Assembly (NCBI GenBank): GCA_963703665.1
Contig: CAVPFB010000011.1
Span: forward strand, 27,368 to 91,367
Origin: AP-15 sp963703665
GTDB lineage: Bacteria; Pseudomonadota; Alphaproteobacteria; ATCC43930; CGMCC-115725
Length of the DNA stretch: 64,000 nt
Direction: 5' to 3'
Shown: piece after piece, positions 49,417 to 58,283 of the stretch
Position numbering within the stretch: position 1 is the first letter of the stretch
Layout: every line of letters begins with the position of its first letter
Made by a program: the position numbers and the translations under genes
Notes under the pieces: generated by a model
Seen by the model: the letters and a program-made list of their open reading frames with translations, nothing else
Databases searched by the model: none
What the model was told of the DNA's origin: nothing

Positions 49417-50034
49417 ATGAGCAGCAAGCGTCAGGAACCAAAGTACAAGATCAACCGCCGCCTCGGGGTCAATCTGTGGGGGCGGCCGAAGAGCCCGTTG
49501 AACCGCCGCGAATACGGCCCCGGCCAGCACGGCCAGCGGCGCAAGAAGCCGTCGGATTTCGGAACCCAGCTCGCCGCCAAGCAAAAGCTGAAGGGCTATT
49601 ACGCCAATCTCGGCGAGCGGCAGTTTCGGCGGATTTATGACGAGGCGGTGCGCCGCCGCGGCGACACCGGCGACAATCTGATCGAGTTGCTGGAGCGCCG
49701 GCTCGACGCGGTGGTCTATCGCATGAAGCTGGTGCCGACCCCGTTCGCCGCGCGCCAGCTGGTCAACCACGGTCATGTCCGGGTCAACAGCCGGCGGGTG
49801 ACCATCCCGTCCTACACGGTCCGCGACGGCGACGAGATCGAGCTCGGGGCCAAAGCGAAGGCGATGGCGCTGGTGCTCGAAGCGTCGCGATCGGGCGAGC
49901 GCGACGTGCCCGATTACATCGAAATCGACCACGACCGCATGAAGGGCCGCTTCATCCGCGCGCCCAAACCGACCGACGTGCCCTATCCGGTGTCGATGGA
50001 GCCGAACCTCGTCATCGAGTTTTACTCGCGCTGA
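49417..50034 (+). CDS. rpsD: 30S ribosomal protein S4
   Basis: Primary 16S rRNA-binding protein of the small subunit, 205 residues, with the S4 RNA-binding domain (RLDAVVYRMKLVPTPFAARQ, LVNHGHVRVNSRRV). The ATG at 49417 begins MSSKRQEPKYKINRRLG, the usual alphaproteobacterial start, preceded by a weak purine-rich stretch (cggatcgagatcgg). It is monocistronic here, away from the large ribosomal protein operons, as common in this class. Confidence 0.95.
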   Translation: MSSKRQEPKYKINRRLGVNLWGRPKSPLNRREYGPGQHGQRRKKPSDFGTQLAAKQKLKGYYANLGERQFRRIYDEAVRRRGDTGDNLIELLERRLDAVVYRMKLVPTPFAARQLVNHGHVRVNSRRVTIPSYTVRDGDEIELGAKAKAMALVLEASRSGERDVPDYIEIDHDRMKGRFIRAPKPTDVPYPVSMEPNLVIEFYSR

Positions 50035-50098
50035 TCCGCTTGCCGCACTGATCCGCTTGCCGCACTGATTCTCTTGCCGCACTGATTCTCTTGGCGTG
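50031..50098. repeat. 17-bp tandem repeat beginning at the rpsD stop codon
   Basis: Four units: ctgatccgcttgccgca twice, ctgattctcttgccgca, and a diverged ctgattctcttggcgtg. The first unit contains the TGA stop of rpsD. Confidence 0.8.
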
Positions 50099-50245
50099 CC
50101 GGCGGATCGGTTCGATCCGCTGGCCGAGGACCCGCCGCATCGCGGCCGCGGCGGTCGAAAGCCGTCCCCGCCGGCGGCTTGGCGCACGCTGCGGCGATCC
50201 TGTGCCGGCGCCGCGCCGTGACGTGCGCCGCGATCGAACTGGACG

Positions 50246-51556
50246 ATGGCGATGCTGATTGTGCCGATCACGGTCGTCCTCCTGCTGATCCTGCTCAACG
50301 GCTTTTTTGCGATGGCCGAGATTGCCCTGGTCTCAGCCAGGACAGCACGGTTGAAGGCGCTGACCGAGGCGGGAAGCCTTGGGGCCCGGGCCGCGCTCGA
50401 GCTGCGCTCGGACCCCTCGCGCCTGCTCGCCACGGTGCAGATCGGGATCACCGTGATCGCGGTCTTGTCCGGGACCTTCGGCCAGGCCACGTTGGGCGAA
50501 CGCCTGCAGTCGGTGCTTGCCGGTCATTCCGGGTTCGTCGGCCGCTACGCGCACGCGATCAGCATGGCGATCGTCGTGATTGCGATCTCCTATCTGTCGC
50601 TGATCGTCGGCGAGCTGGTGCCCAAGCGTATCGCCCTCGTCTATCCCGAACGCATTGCCGCGGCACTGGCCCGGCTGATGCGGGGGATGGCTAGGGCCGG
50701 AACGCCGATCGAATGGTTTCTGAGCGCCTCGGCCGACCTGGTGCTGCACCTCTTGCCGCTGCGCGGCGAAGGGGCGGCGCCGGTGACCGATGAAGAGATC
50801 ACATACATGCTCCGCGAGGGGACTGCGACCGGCCATATTCCGCAGGCCGAGACCGAAATCGTCGAAATGGCGCTGCGGCTCGGCGACCGCCGCGCCAACA
50901 CCGTGATGACGCCGCGCACCCGGGTCGAATGGCTCGATCTCGATGATCCGGAGGAAGAGAACCGGCGCAAGATCCGCGGCAGCACCCACTCGCGCTTTCC
51001 GGTGGTGCAGGGCGGCTCGCAGCAGGTCATCGGCGTCGTCGAGGCCAAGGAGCTGCTCGGCCGCTGCCTGGCCGGGCTGCCGCTCGATCTGCGCGCGGCG
51101 ACGCGGCCGCCGCTCTATCTGCCGAACACGGTCAGCGTGCTGCGCGTGCTCGATGTGTTCAAAAGCTCGGGCGAGCCGATGGCGCTGATCGTCGACGAAT
51201 ATGGCGACCTCGAAGGGCTGGTCACGCCGAGCGACATCCTCGAGGCCTTGGTCGGCGACATTCCGGGCTCCGGCGACGCCGATCAGCGGGTGGTGCGCCG
51301 CGAGGACGGCACCTGGCTGATCGACGGCATGGTCGGCCTCGACGAGTTGAAGCAGGTGTTGGGGCTGTCGCGCCTGAGCGGCGAGGATGCCGATTTCCAC
51401 ACCCTCGGCGGCTACCTGATGGCCCGGCTCAATCGGGTGCCGATGGTCGCCGACCGCATCACCGCCGACGGCTACCAGTTCGAGGTCGTCGAGATGGACG
51501 GCCGTCGGGTCGACCGGGTCCTGATCTCGCCGATCCTCGCCAAGGGACGGCGTTGA
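50246..51556 (+). CDS. CNNM/CBS/CorC-HlyC domain membrane protein
   Basis: A 436-residue inner-membrane protein with an N-terminal CNNM (DUF21) domain of about four hydrophobic segments (VPITVVLLLILLNGFFAMAE, GITVIAVLSGTFGQATLG), two CBS motifs (VMTPRTRVEWLDLDDPEE, LIVDEYGDLEGLVTPSDIL) and a C-terminal CorC/HlyC domain (DFHTLGGYLMARLNRVP). Such proteins act in magnesium or cobalt efflux, and the old label hemolysin is misleading. The ATG at 50246 starts in front of the first membrane segment; another lies two codons on. Confidence 0.9.
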   Translation: MAMLIVPITVVLLLILLNGFFAMAEIALVSARTARLKALTEAGSLGARAALELRSDPSRLLATVQIGITVIAVLSGTFGQATLGERLQSVLAGHSGFVGRYAHAISMAIVVIAISYLSLIVGELVPKRIALVYPERIAAALARLMRGMARAGTPIEWFLSASADLVLHLLPLRGEGAAPVTDEEITYMLREGTATGHIPQAETEIVEMALRLGDRRANTVMTPRTRVEWLDLDDPEEENRRKIRGSTHSRFPVVQGGSQQVIGVVEAKELLGRCLAGLPLDLRAATRPPLYLPNTVSVLRVLDVFKSSGEPMALIVDEYGDLEGLVTPSDILEALVGDIPGSGDADQRVVRREDGTWLIDGMVGLDELKQVLGLSRLSGEDADFHTLGGYLMARLNRVPMVADRITADGYQFEVVEMDGRRVDRVLISPILAKGRR

Positions 51557-51662
51557 CGCATCCGGGCGCAGGGCCGCGGGTGCAACCCGGCTTTCGTGAC
51601 GCTATATCTGGCGGCATGGGTCCGCGATATGGATCGAAGGAGCGGATGGCGAGGCGACCGCC

Positions 51663-51911
51663 GTGACGGGTGTTGCGTTTGACACATTGAAGCTCGCCCG
51701 CCGGCCGCGCGGGCAGGCCGGGTTCGCTCCCGAGCACGCCGAGGCGGCCTCGGAACCCCTGGCCGACGCGATCGGCGGCGCGGAACTCGCGGCCAGGGCC
51801 GATTTGGGCGAGCTCGAGCAGCGTCTGACGATCAAATTGGACCGCATGCTCATTGCTGCCGTCGGGATCCTGCTGGCGGCGCTGCGGTTCTTGCCGGCGG
51901 CGCATCCGTGA
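51663..51911 (+). CDS. Small coiled-coil membrane protein (DUF1640-like)
   Basis: An 82-residue protein with the pattern FDTLKLARR, EHAEAASEPLADAI and ADLGELEQRLTIKLDRM, followed by a C-terminal membrane helix (LIAAVGILLAALRFL). This matches small CCDC90/DUF1640-like proteins whose function in bacteria is unknown. It starts with GTG at 51663, and its stop overlaps the GTG of the next gene, so the two are translationally coupled. Confidence 0.65.
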   Translation: MTGVAFDTLKLARRPRGQAGFAPEHAEAASEPLADAIGGAELAARADLGELEQRLTIKLDRMLIAAVGILLAALRFLPAAHP

Positions 51912-52399
51912 CCGGCAGCCGCGCCCTGCCCGCCCTCTCCCGATTATGCGACAAGGCTTCGTTCTGGCGATGCACCGCGGCGGTGCTCGCGACCGTGGCG
52001 CTGGCCCTGCTGGTCGCGGCGCTGGTCGCTCGTCCCTCGCCCGATTTTTCCGAGCGGCCGGTCATCGCCCTCCTGCACGACGGCGGGCAGCACGAGCTGT
52101 GGGCGATCCGCCTCGCGCGCGGCGCTCACCAGATCGCCGTCGACAGCGTGGCGCCGCCGCCGGTTCCGGCCGGCCACGTGTATCAGCTCTGGCTCGAGTT
52201 GCCAGGGACGGGCGCGCTGCGGCCGCTCGGCCTCTTGCCGCAATCCGGGCCCAAGGTGATTGCCGAGACGCCGGCAAACACCCGCTTGTTGACCGGTCCC
52301 GGCGAACTGATCGTCACGCTCGAGGCCAAGGGCGGCTCGCAGCATCCGGGGCCAACGGGACCGGTGCTGTTCCGCGGCAAGCTCGACCGCTCGGGCTGA
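51908..52399 (+). CDS. RskA-C-like anti-sigma factor domain protein lacking the N-terminal domain
   Basis: A 163-residue protein with one membrane helix (AAVLATVALALLVAALVA) and a periplasmic domain with the RskA C-terminal pattern (VPAGHVYQLWLELPG, LRPLGLLPQSGP, LIVTLEAKGGSQHPGPTGPV). The usual N-terminal zinc-binding anti-sigma domain is not present: fewer than 25 residues precede the helix. No sigma factor gene is adjacent. It starts at the GTG at 51908, overlapping the previous stop. Confidence 0.75.
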   Translation: MTGSRALPALSRLCDKASFWRCTAAVLATVALALLVAALVARPSPDFSERPVIALLHDGGQHELWAIRLARGAHQIAVDSVAPPPVPAGHVYQLWLELPGTGALRPLGLLPQSGPKVIAETPANTRLLTGPGELIVTLEAKGGSQHPGPTGPVLFRGKLDRSG

Positions 52400-52607
52400 A
52401 CCGGGGGCGGCGATGGCCCGTGTTAACAGCGAGCGGCGTTTAAGTTGCTTATGACGGCGCGTCGGTCGGCGAGAGGCGCGGCATCGGCCGAGAACGGGGA
52501 GGTTGCAGCCGTCGCGGCAGCTTCCTGCATCTCGGGCATAAATATCGGCTCGACCGGCGGGACGGCCCGCCTTATAGTCGATCGGCCAGAGGCGGGGATC
52601 GCGAAAC

Positions 52608-53144
52608 GTGCGGCAGAATCACAGCGCCCCGTCGGTTGCCGTGGTCATGGGCGTCGCCGGCGCCGGCAAGACCACGGTTGGGGAGCGCCTGGCGAAACGG
52701 CTCGATTGGGAATTCGCGGAGGGGGATCGGCTTCACCCGCCGGAGAACGTGGCAAAAATGCAAAGCGGGCATCCGCTGACCGATGCCGACCGGGCGCCCT
52801 GGCTCGCCGTCGTCGCCGAGGCGATCGGCGCCTGGCAGGCGCGAAGCGCCCGTGGCGTGATGACCTGCTCGGCGCTGAAGCGGCAATATCGGCGTCGGAT
52901 CATCGGCGACCGCCCGGGAGTACGTCTGGTTTATCTCGACGGCTCGCATGAGCTGATCGCCGAGCGGCTGGCGGCCCGGCGGGGTCATTTCATGCCGGCG
53001 AGCCTGCTCGACAGCCAGTTCGCCGCGCTCGAACCGCCCGGCCTGGACGAAAATCCGATAACGGTGGCGATCGACCAGACGGTCGACCGCATCGTGGAAC
53101 AGATCGCCGCCGTTCTTTCGGCGACGGCGCAACGGCCTCGGTGA
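52608..53144 (+). CDS. gntK: Gluconokinase
   Basis: Phosphorylates gluconate to 6-phosphogluconate, feeding the pentose phosphate pathway encoded downstream. The 178-residue P-loop kinase has the Walker A motif GVAGAGKTT, the sugar-binding segment EFAEGDRLHPPENVAKMQSG, CSALKRQYRRRI, and LARRGHFMP-type lid residues. It starts with GTG at 52608. It precedes tkt by 31 bases in the same direction and probably belongs to the same operon. Confidence 0.92.
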   Translation: MRQNHSAPSVAVVMGVAGAGKTTVGERLAKRLDWEFAEGDRLHPPENVAKMQSGHPLTDADRAPWLAVVAEAIGAWQARSARGVMTCSALKRQYRRRIIGDRPGVRLVYLDGSHELIAERLAARRGHFMPASLLDSQFAALEPPGLDENPITVAIDQTVDRIVEQIAAVLSATAQRPR

Positions 53145-53175
53145 ACCGCGTTTTCCGATGACGGAGAGAGGATCA

Positions 53176-55239
53176 ATGGCGCCCTCCGGCTCGATCGACG
53201 ACGTCTGCGTCAACACTATCCGCACCCTGTGCATCGACGCGGTGCAGCAGGCCAATTCCGGCCATCCCGGAACGCCGATGGCGATGGCGCCGGTCGTCTA
53301 TACCCTATGGCAGAATTTTCTGCGGTTCGATCCCGCCGACCCGATCTGGCCCAACCGCGACCGCTTCGTCTTGTCCTCGGGGCACGCCTCGACCCTGCTC
53401 TATTCGCTGCTGCATCTGACCGGCGTCACCTCGGTCGACGCGGACTACGAACGGCTCGGCACACCGGCGGTTTCGCTCGACGATCTGCAGCATTTCCGCC
53501 AGCTCGGCAGCAAATGCCCGGGCCATCCCGAATACCATCTGACCTCGGGCGTCGAGACCACGACCGGGCCGCTCGGCCAGGGCATCGCCAACAGCGTCGG
53601 CATGGCGATCGCGGAGGATTGGCAGGCCCGGCATTTCAATCGGCCTGGGTTCGATATTTTCGACTACCACGTGTTCGCGCTGTGCGGCGACGGCTGCATG
53701 ATGGAGGGCGTCGGCAGCGAGGCGGCCTCGCTCGCCGGCCATCTGCGTCTCGGCAACCTGACCTGGATCTACGACAGCAACCACATCACCATCGAGGGCC
53801 ACACCTCGCTGGCGTTCTCCGAGGATGTCGCCGCCCGGTTTCTCGGCTATGGGTGGCAGGTGTTGCGGGTCAGCGACGCCAACGACCGCGACCGGATCGC
53901 CGCTGCTATCGCCGACGCCAGGCGGACCGACGACCGGCCGACCCTGATCATCGTCGAAAGCCACATCGGCTACGGCGCGCCGCACCGGCAGGACACCTCG
54001 GCCGCCCACGGCGAGCCTTTGGGAGCGGACGAGGTGCGCGCGACCAAGCGGGGCTACGGCTGGCCCGAGGATGCGAAGTTTCTCGTGCCCGACGGCGTCT
54101 ATCAGCATTTTGCCGCCACCTTCGGCGCCCGCGGCAAAAAGCTGCGGGCCGAATGGCTCGCCTTGTTCGAACGCTACCGGGCCGAATATCCCGACCTCGC
54201 CGACGCCTGCGAGCGCATGCAGCGGCGCGATCTGCCGGAGGGCTGGGACCGGGACATTCCGGTCTTCCCGGCCGACCCAAAGGGAATCGCCAGCCGCAAT
54301 TCCTCGGCCCAGGTGTTGAACGCGATCGCCCCGCGGCTGCCGTGGCTGTTGGGCGGCGCGGCCGATCTGGCGCCTTCGACCAAGACCCGGCTCACCTTTG
54401 CCGACGCCGGCGATTTCGAGGCCGGCGAATTCGGCGGCCGCAATTTTCATTTCGGCATCCGCGAGCATGCGATGGGCTCGGTCTGCAACGGCATGTCGGT
54501 GTCGAAACTGCGACCCTACGGCTCGGGCTTTCTGATCTTTTCCGACTACATGAAGGCGCCGATCCGGCTGAGCGCGCTGATGGAATTGCCGGTCGTCTGG
54601 ATCTTCACCCATGATTCGATCGGCGTCGGCGAGGATGGGCCGACCCACCAGCCGGTCGAGCAGGTGGTCGGGCTGCGCGGCATCCCCGGACTGATCGTGC
54701 TGCGCCCGGCCGACGCCAACGAGGTCGCGGAGGCCTGGCGGCTCGTCGTCGCGCTGAAGCACCAGCCGGCCTGCCTCATTCTGAGCCGGCAGAATTTGCC
54801 GACCTTCGACCGCGCCCGCTACGCCGCGGCGAGCGGCCTCGAGCGCGGCGCCTACGTGCTCGCCGATGGGGGCCGCGGCCCCCCCGAGGTGATCCTGATC
54901 GCCACCGGCAGCGAGGTGTCGTTGTGCGTCGATGTTTATGAAAAGCTCGCGACCGAAGGGGTCAGGGCGCGGGTCGTCAGCATGCCGTCCTGGGAATTGT
55001 TCGAGCATCAGGACGAGGCCTACCGCGCTTCGGTGCTGCCCCCCGAGGTGACCCGCCGGGTCGCGGTCGAGCAGGCTTCCACCCTCGGCTGGGAGCGCTA
55101 CACCGGATTGCGCGGCGCCATTATCGGGATGAAGACCTTCGGCGCTTCGGCGCCGCTGAAAGAGCTTCTCGTCAAATTCGGGTTCACCCCCGAGCACGTC
55201 TATGCCGCTGCCAAAGAGCAGCTCGCCCGCAAGGAGTAA
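53176..55239 (+). CDS. tkt: Transketolase
   Basis: Thiamine-diphosphate enzyme exchanging two-carbon units in the non-oxidative pentose phosphate pathway; about 687 residues. The N-terminal region has QQANSGHPGTPMAMAPVVY and SSGHASTLLYSLLH, the ThDP motif is CGDGCMMEGVGSEAASLAGH ending in YDSNHITIEG, and the pyrimidine-domain segment FTHDSIGVGEDGPTHQPVEQ follows. The ATG at 53176 has a GAGAGGA ribosome binding site; an earlier in-frame ATG at 53158 is also possible. The stop overlaps the next start (TAATG). Confidence 0.95.
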   Translation: MAPSGSIDDVCVNTIRTLCIDAVQQANSGHPGTPMAMAPVVYTLWQNFLRFDPADPIWPNRDRFVLSSGHASTLLYSLLHLTGVTSVDADYERLGTPAVSLDDLQHFRQLGSKCPGHPEYHLTSGVETTTGPLGQGIANSVGMAIAEDWQARHFNRPGFDIFDYHVFALCGDGCMMEGVGSEAASLAGHLRLGNLTWIYDSNHITIEGHTSLAFSEDVAARFLGYGWQVLRVSDANDRDRIAAAIADARRTDDRPTLIIVESHIGYGAPHRQDTSAAHGEPLGADEVRATKRGYGWPEDAKFLVPDGVYQHFAATFGARGKKLRAEWLALFERYRAEYPDLADACERMQRRDLPEGWDRDIPVFPADPKGIASRNSSAQVLNAIAPRLPWLLGGAADLAPSTKTRLTFADAGDFEAGEFGGRNFHFGIREHAMGSVCNGMSVSKLRPYGSGFLIFSDYMKAPIRLSALMELPVVWIFTHDSIGVGEDGPTHQPVEQVVGLRGIPGLIVLRPADANEVAEAWRLVVALKHQPACLILSRQNLPTFDRARYAAASGLERGAYVLADGGRGPPEVILIATGSEVSLCVDVYEKLATEGVRARVVSMPSWELFEHQDEAYRASVLPPEVTRRVAVEQASTLGWERYTGLRGAIIGMKTFGASAPLKELLVKFGFTPEHVYAAAKEQLARKE

Positions 55240-58094
55240 TGGCGATGGCCAATCCGCTGAAGACGCTCAACGAATATGGGCAGTCGGTCTGGCTCGACTT
55301 TGTCAGCCGCGAGCTGTTGAAGACCGGCCAGCTGACGCATCTGATCGCCGAGGACGGGCTGCGCGGGGTCACTTCGAACCCGTCGATCTTTGAAAAGGCG
55401 ATCGGTCACGGCGACGATTACGACGAGCTGATCGCCGCGGCGCAGAAGACCGGCGATCTCGACCCCGGCGCGCTGTTCGAGGAGCTCGCGGTCCGCGACA
55501 TCCAGGAAGGGGCCGACGCACTGCGCCCGGTCTATCACCAGACCCAGGGACGCGATGGCTTCATCAGCCTCGAAGTCTCGCCCTATCTGGCGATGAAGAC
55601 GCACGAGACGATCGAGGAGGCGCGCCGGCTGTGGCGCGAGGTCGGGCGCGAGAATTTGATGGTCAAGGTGCCCGGCACCAAGGCCGGACTGCCGGCGATC
55701 CGCACCCTGATCGGCGAAGGCATCAACATCAACGTCACCCTGCTGTTCTCGCAGCAGGTCTATGCCGAAGTCGCCGACGCCTATATCTCCGGTCTCGAAG
55801 CCCTCGCCAAAAAGGGCGGCGACCCGCACAAGGTAGCGAGTGTCGCGAGCTTTTTCGTCAGCCGCATCGATACCTTGGTCGACGAGGCGCTCGACAAGCG
55901 CGTCGCCCTGACCTCCGAGCCGGCCGAAAAGGCGCGGTTGGAGCGGCTGAAAGGCAAAGTCGCGATCGCCAATGCCAAGCTCGCCTATCAACTCTATGAC
56001 AAGATCTACAGCGACGAGCGCTGGCGCCGGCTGGCGCAGCAGGGAGCACAGACCCAGCGGCTCTTATGGGCCAGCACCGGGACCAAGAACAAGGCGTACA
56101 GCGATGTGCTCTATGTCGACGAGCTGATCGGCGCCGACACCGTCAACACGATGCCGCCGGCGACGATGGACGCCTATCGCGACCACGGCCGTCCGCGCTC
56201 GAGCCTCAAGGAGGATGTCGAAAGCGCCACCGCGGTCATGGCGGCCTTGCCCGGCGCCGGGATTTCAATCGAGGCGGTGACCGCCAAGCTGGTCGAGGAC
56301 GGCGTGCGCCAGTTTGCCGACGCGGCCGACCAGCTCTATGCCGCGGTCCAGAAGAAGCGCCGCACGGTGTTGGGGCCTAAGCTCGATGCGATGTCGCATA
56401 AGCTGCCCGCTGCGTTGGACAAAGAAGTCGCCGAAATGCTCGAGGATTGGCGCCGCGAGGGCAAGGTCCGGCGGCTGTGGGCCGGCGACGCTTCGCTGTG
56501 GACCGAAACCGACGAAGCAAAATGGCTCGGCTGGCTCGGGGTCGTCGATCAACAGCTGGCGGCGGCGCCGCATCTGCAGGATTTCGCCGCGGACATCAGA
56601 GCTGCGGGCTTTCGGCACGTGCTGCTGCTCGGCATGGGTGGGTCGAGCCTCGGCCCCGAGGTGTTCGCCCGAACCTTCGGGGCAAAGGCCGGCTTTCCGG
56701 CATTGCACGTGCTCGACTCGACCGACCCGGCGCAGGTCCGCCATTTCGAGGGCCTGATCGATCCCGCCCATACCCTCTTCATCGTGTCGAGCAAGTCGGG
56801 CAGCACGCTCGAGCCCAACATCTTCAAGCAGTATTTTTTCGAGCGGGCAAAGCAGGCGGTTGGCGCCGAGGAGGCGGCGAAGCGCTTTGTCGCGATCACC
56901 GATCCCGGCTCGTCGCTCGAAAAGACCGCGCGCAACGAGGGCTTTCGTGCCATTTTCCACGGCCTGCCGAGCATCGGCGGGCGTTACTCGGTGTTGTCGA
57001 ATTTCGGCATGGTGCCGGCGGCGTCGATCGGCGTCGATCCGCGCGCCTTTCTGGAAAATACCGCCGAGATGGTGCGCTCCTGCGCGCCGAGCGCGCCGCC
57101 GGTCGAGAACCCCGGCGTGATCCTCGGCGCCATCCTCGGCGTCTGTCAGCGCCACGGCCGCGACAAGGCGACGATTGTCGCGTCCAAGGGAATCGCCGAT
57201 TTCGGCGCGTGGCTCGAGCAATTGCTCGCCGAATCGACCGGCAAGCTCGGCAACGGAATCGTGCCGTTCGATGCCGAGCCGTTGGGCGCGCCTGCGGTCT
57301 ACGGCGACGACCGCGTCTTTGCCTATCTGCGGCTCGCCGCCGACCAGGACGCCGAGCAGGAGCGTGCGGTTGCCGCCCTCGAAGCCGCCGGCCACCCGGT
57401 GGTGCGGATCGTCGTCTCCGACCCGATGCAGCTCGGCCAGGAATTCTTCCGCTGGGAGATGGCGACCGCGGTCGCCGGCTCGATCATCGGCATCAACCCG
57501 TTCGACCAACCGGATGTCGAGGCGAGCAAGGTCAAGACCCGCGACCTGACCACGGCTTACGAGAAGACCGGGGCCTTGCCCGAGGAGAAGCCATTCTACG
57601 CGGCGGCGGGGTTCAAGCTCTTTGCCGACCCGAAGAACGAGGCGGTGCTGGCCCCCGCGGCGACCAACCTGACGGCGGCGCTGAAGGCCCATTTCGGCCG
57701 CATCGGCGCCGGCGATTATGCGGCGTTGCTTGCCTATATCGAGCGCAACCCGGCCCATGTCGAAACCCTGCAAGGCTGGCGCAGCACGATCCGCGACCGA
57801 ACCAAGGCGGCGACCTGCCTCGGCTTTGGCCCGCGTTTTCTGCACTCGACCGGGCAGGCCTATAAGGGCGGCCCGAACAGCGGTGTCTTTCTGCAGATCA
57901 CGTGCGACGACGCCGAAGATCTGCCGGTGCCGGGCCAGAAATACACCTTCGGCGTGGTCAAGGCGGCACAGGCGCGCGGCGATTTCGAGGTCCTGGCCGA
58001 GCGTGGACGGCGCGCGTTGCGCGTCCATATCGGGGGCGACCTCGACGCGGGTCTGGGCGCGCTCGGGCTGGCGATCGAGCAAGCGCTGTCATAG
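55239..58094 (+). CDS. tal-pgi: Bifunctional transaldolase / glucose-6-phosphate isomerase
   Basis: A 951-residue fusion that reads through without interruption. The N-terminal transaldolase half has GLRGVTSNPSIFEKAIG and the Schiff-base lysine region NLMVKVPGTKAG. The C-terminal phosphoglucose isomerase half, from about residue 400, has LGMGGSSLGPEVFA, FIVSSKSGSTLEPNIFKQYF and a later GPNSGVFLQITCDD. Such fusions are known in several bacteria including acetic acid bacteria. The first ATG is at 55239, eight bases after an AAGGAG site lying in the end of tkt; a second ATG is two codons on. Confidence 0.95.
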   Translation: MAMANPLKTLNEYGQSVWLDFVSRELLKTGQLTHLIAEDGLRGVTSNPSIFEKAIGHGDDYDELIAAAQKTGDLDPGALFEELAVRDIQEGADALRPVYHQTQGRDGFISLEVSPYLAMKTHETIEEARRLWREVGRENLMVKVPGTKAGLPAIRTLIGEGININVTLLFSQQVYAEVADAYISGLEALAKKGGDPHKVASVASFFVSRIDTLVDEALDKRVALTSEPAEKARLERLKGKVAIANAKLAYQLYDKIYSDERWRRLAQQGAQTQRLLWASTGTKNKAYSDVLYVDELIGADTVNTMPPATMDAYRDHGRPRSSLKEDVESATAVMAALPGAGISIEAVTAKLVEDGVRQFADAADQLYAAVQKKRRTVLGPKLDAMSHKLPAALDKEVAEMLEDWRREGKVRRLWAGDASLWTETDEAKWLGWLGVVDQQLAAAPHLQDFAADIRAAGFRHVLLLGMGGSSLGPEVFARTFGAKAGFPALHVLDSTDPAQVRHFEGLIDPAHTLFIVSSKSGSTLEPNIFKQYFFERAKQAVGAEEAAKRFVAITDPGSSLEKTARNEGFRAIFHGLPSIGGRYSVLSNFGMVPAASIGVDPRAFLENTAEMVRSCAPSAPPVENPGVILGAILGVCQRHGRDKATIVASKGIADFGAWLEQLLAESTGKLGNGIVPFDAEPLGAPAVYGDDRVFAYLRLAADQDAEQERAVAALEAAGHPVVRIVVSDPMQLGQEFFRWEMATAVAGSIIGINPFDQPDVEASKVKTRDLTTAYEKTGALPEEKPFYAAAGFKLFADPKNEAVLAPAATNLTAALKAHFGRIGAGDYAALLAYIERNPAHVETLQGWRSTIRDRTKAATCLGFGPRFLHSTGQAYKGGPNSGVFLQITCDDAEDLPVPGQKYTFGVVKAAQARGDFEVLAERGRRALRVHIGGDLDAGLGALGLAIEQALS

Positions 58095-58128
58095 TCATAG
58101 CCAGAAAATGCGAGGCGACCTCATTACT

Positions 58129-58206
58129 TCGTCGTCGCCCCCGCGAAAGCGGGGGTCCAGGGGGGCCGCGCGTCACTTGTTCTGGGTTCCCGCTTCCGCG
58201 GGAATG
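58129..58206. repeat. Palindromic intergenic repeat
   Basis: Contains cccccgcgaaagcgggggtcc and gttcccgcttccgcgggaat, each a small hairpin. It fills the gap between tal-pgi and gnd and is related in style to 15353-15440. Confidence 0.65.
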
Positions 58207-58283
58207 ACGATCGAATTTCTGGTCCTTGTCGATCCGTCTCGGAGCGGACGGCCGCCGCATCAGGCGGGAAAGAGGAGGTTTAC

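Noticed and set aside
53305..58082. Long minus-strand frames of about 630 and 605 codons opposite tkt and tal-pgi
   Set aside because: They are shadows of strongly conserved enzymes; their Arg/Gly/His-rich translations match no family.
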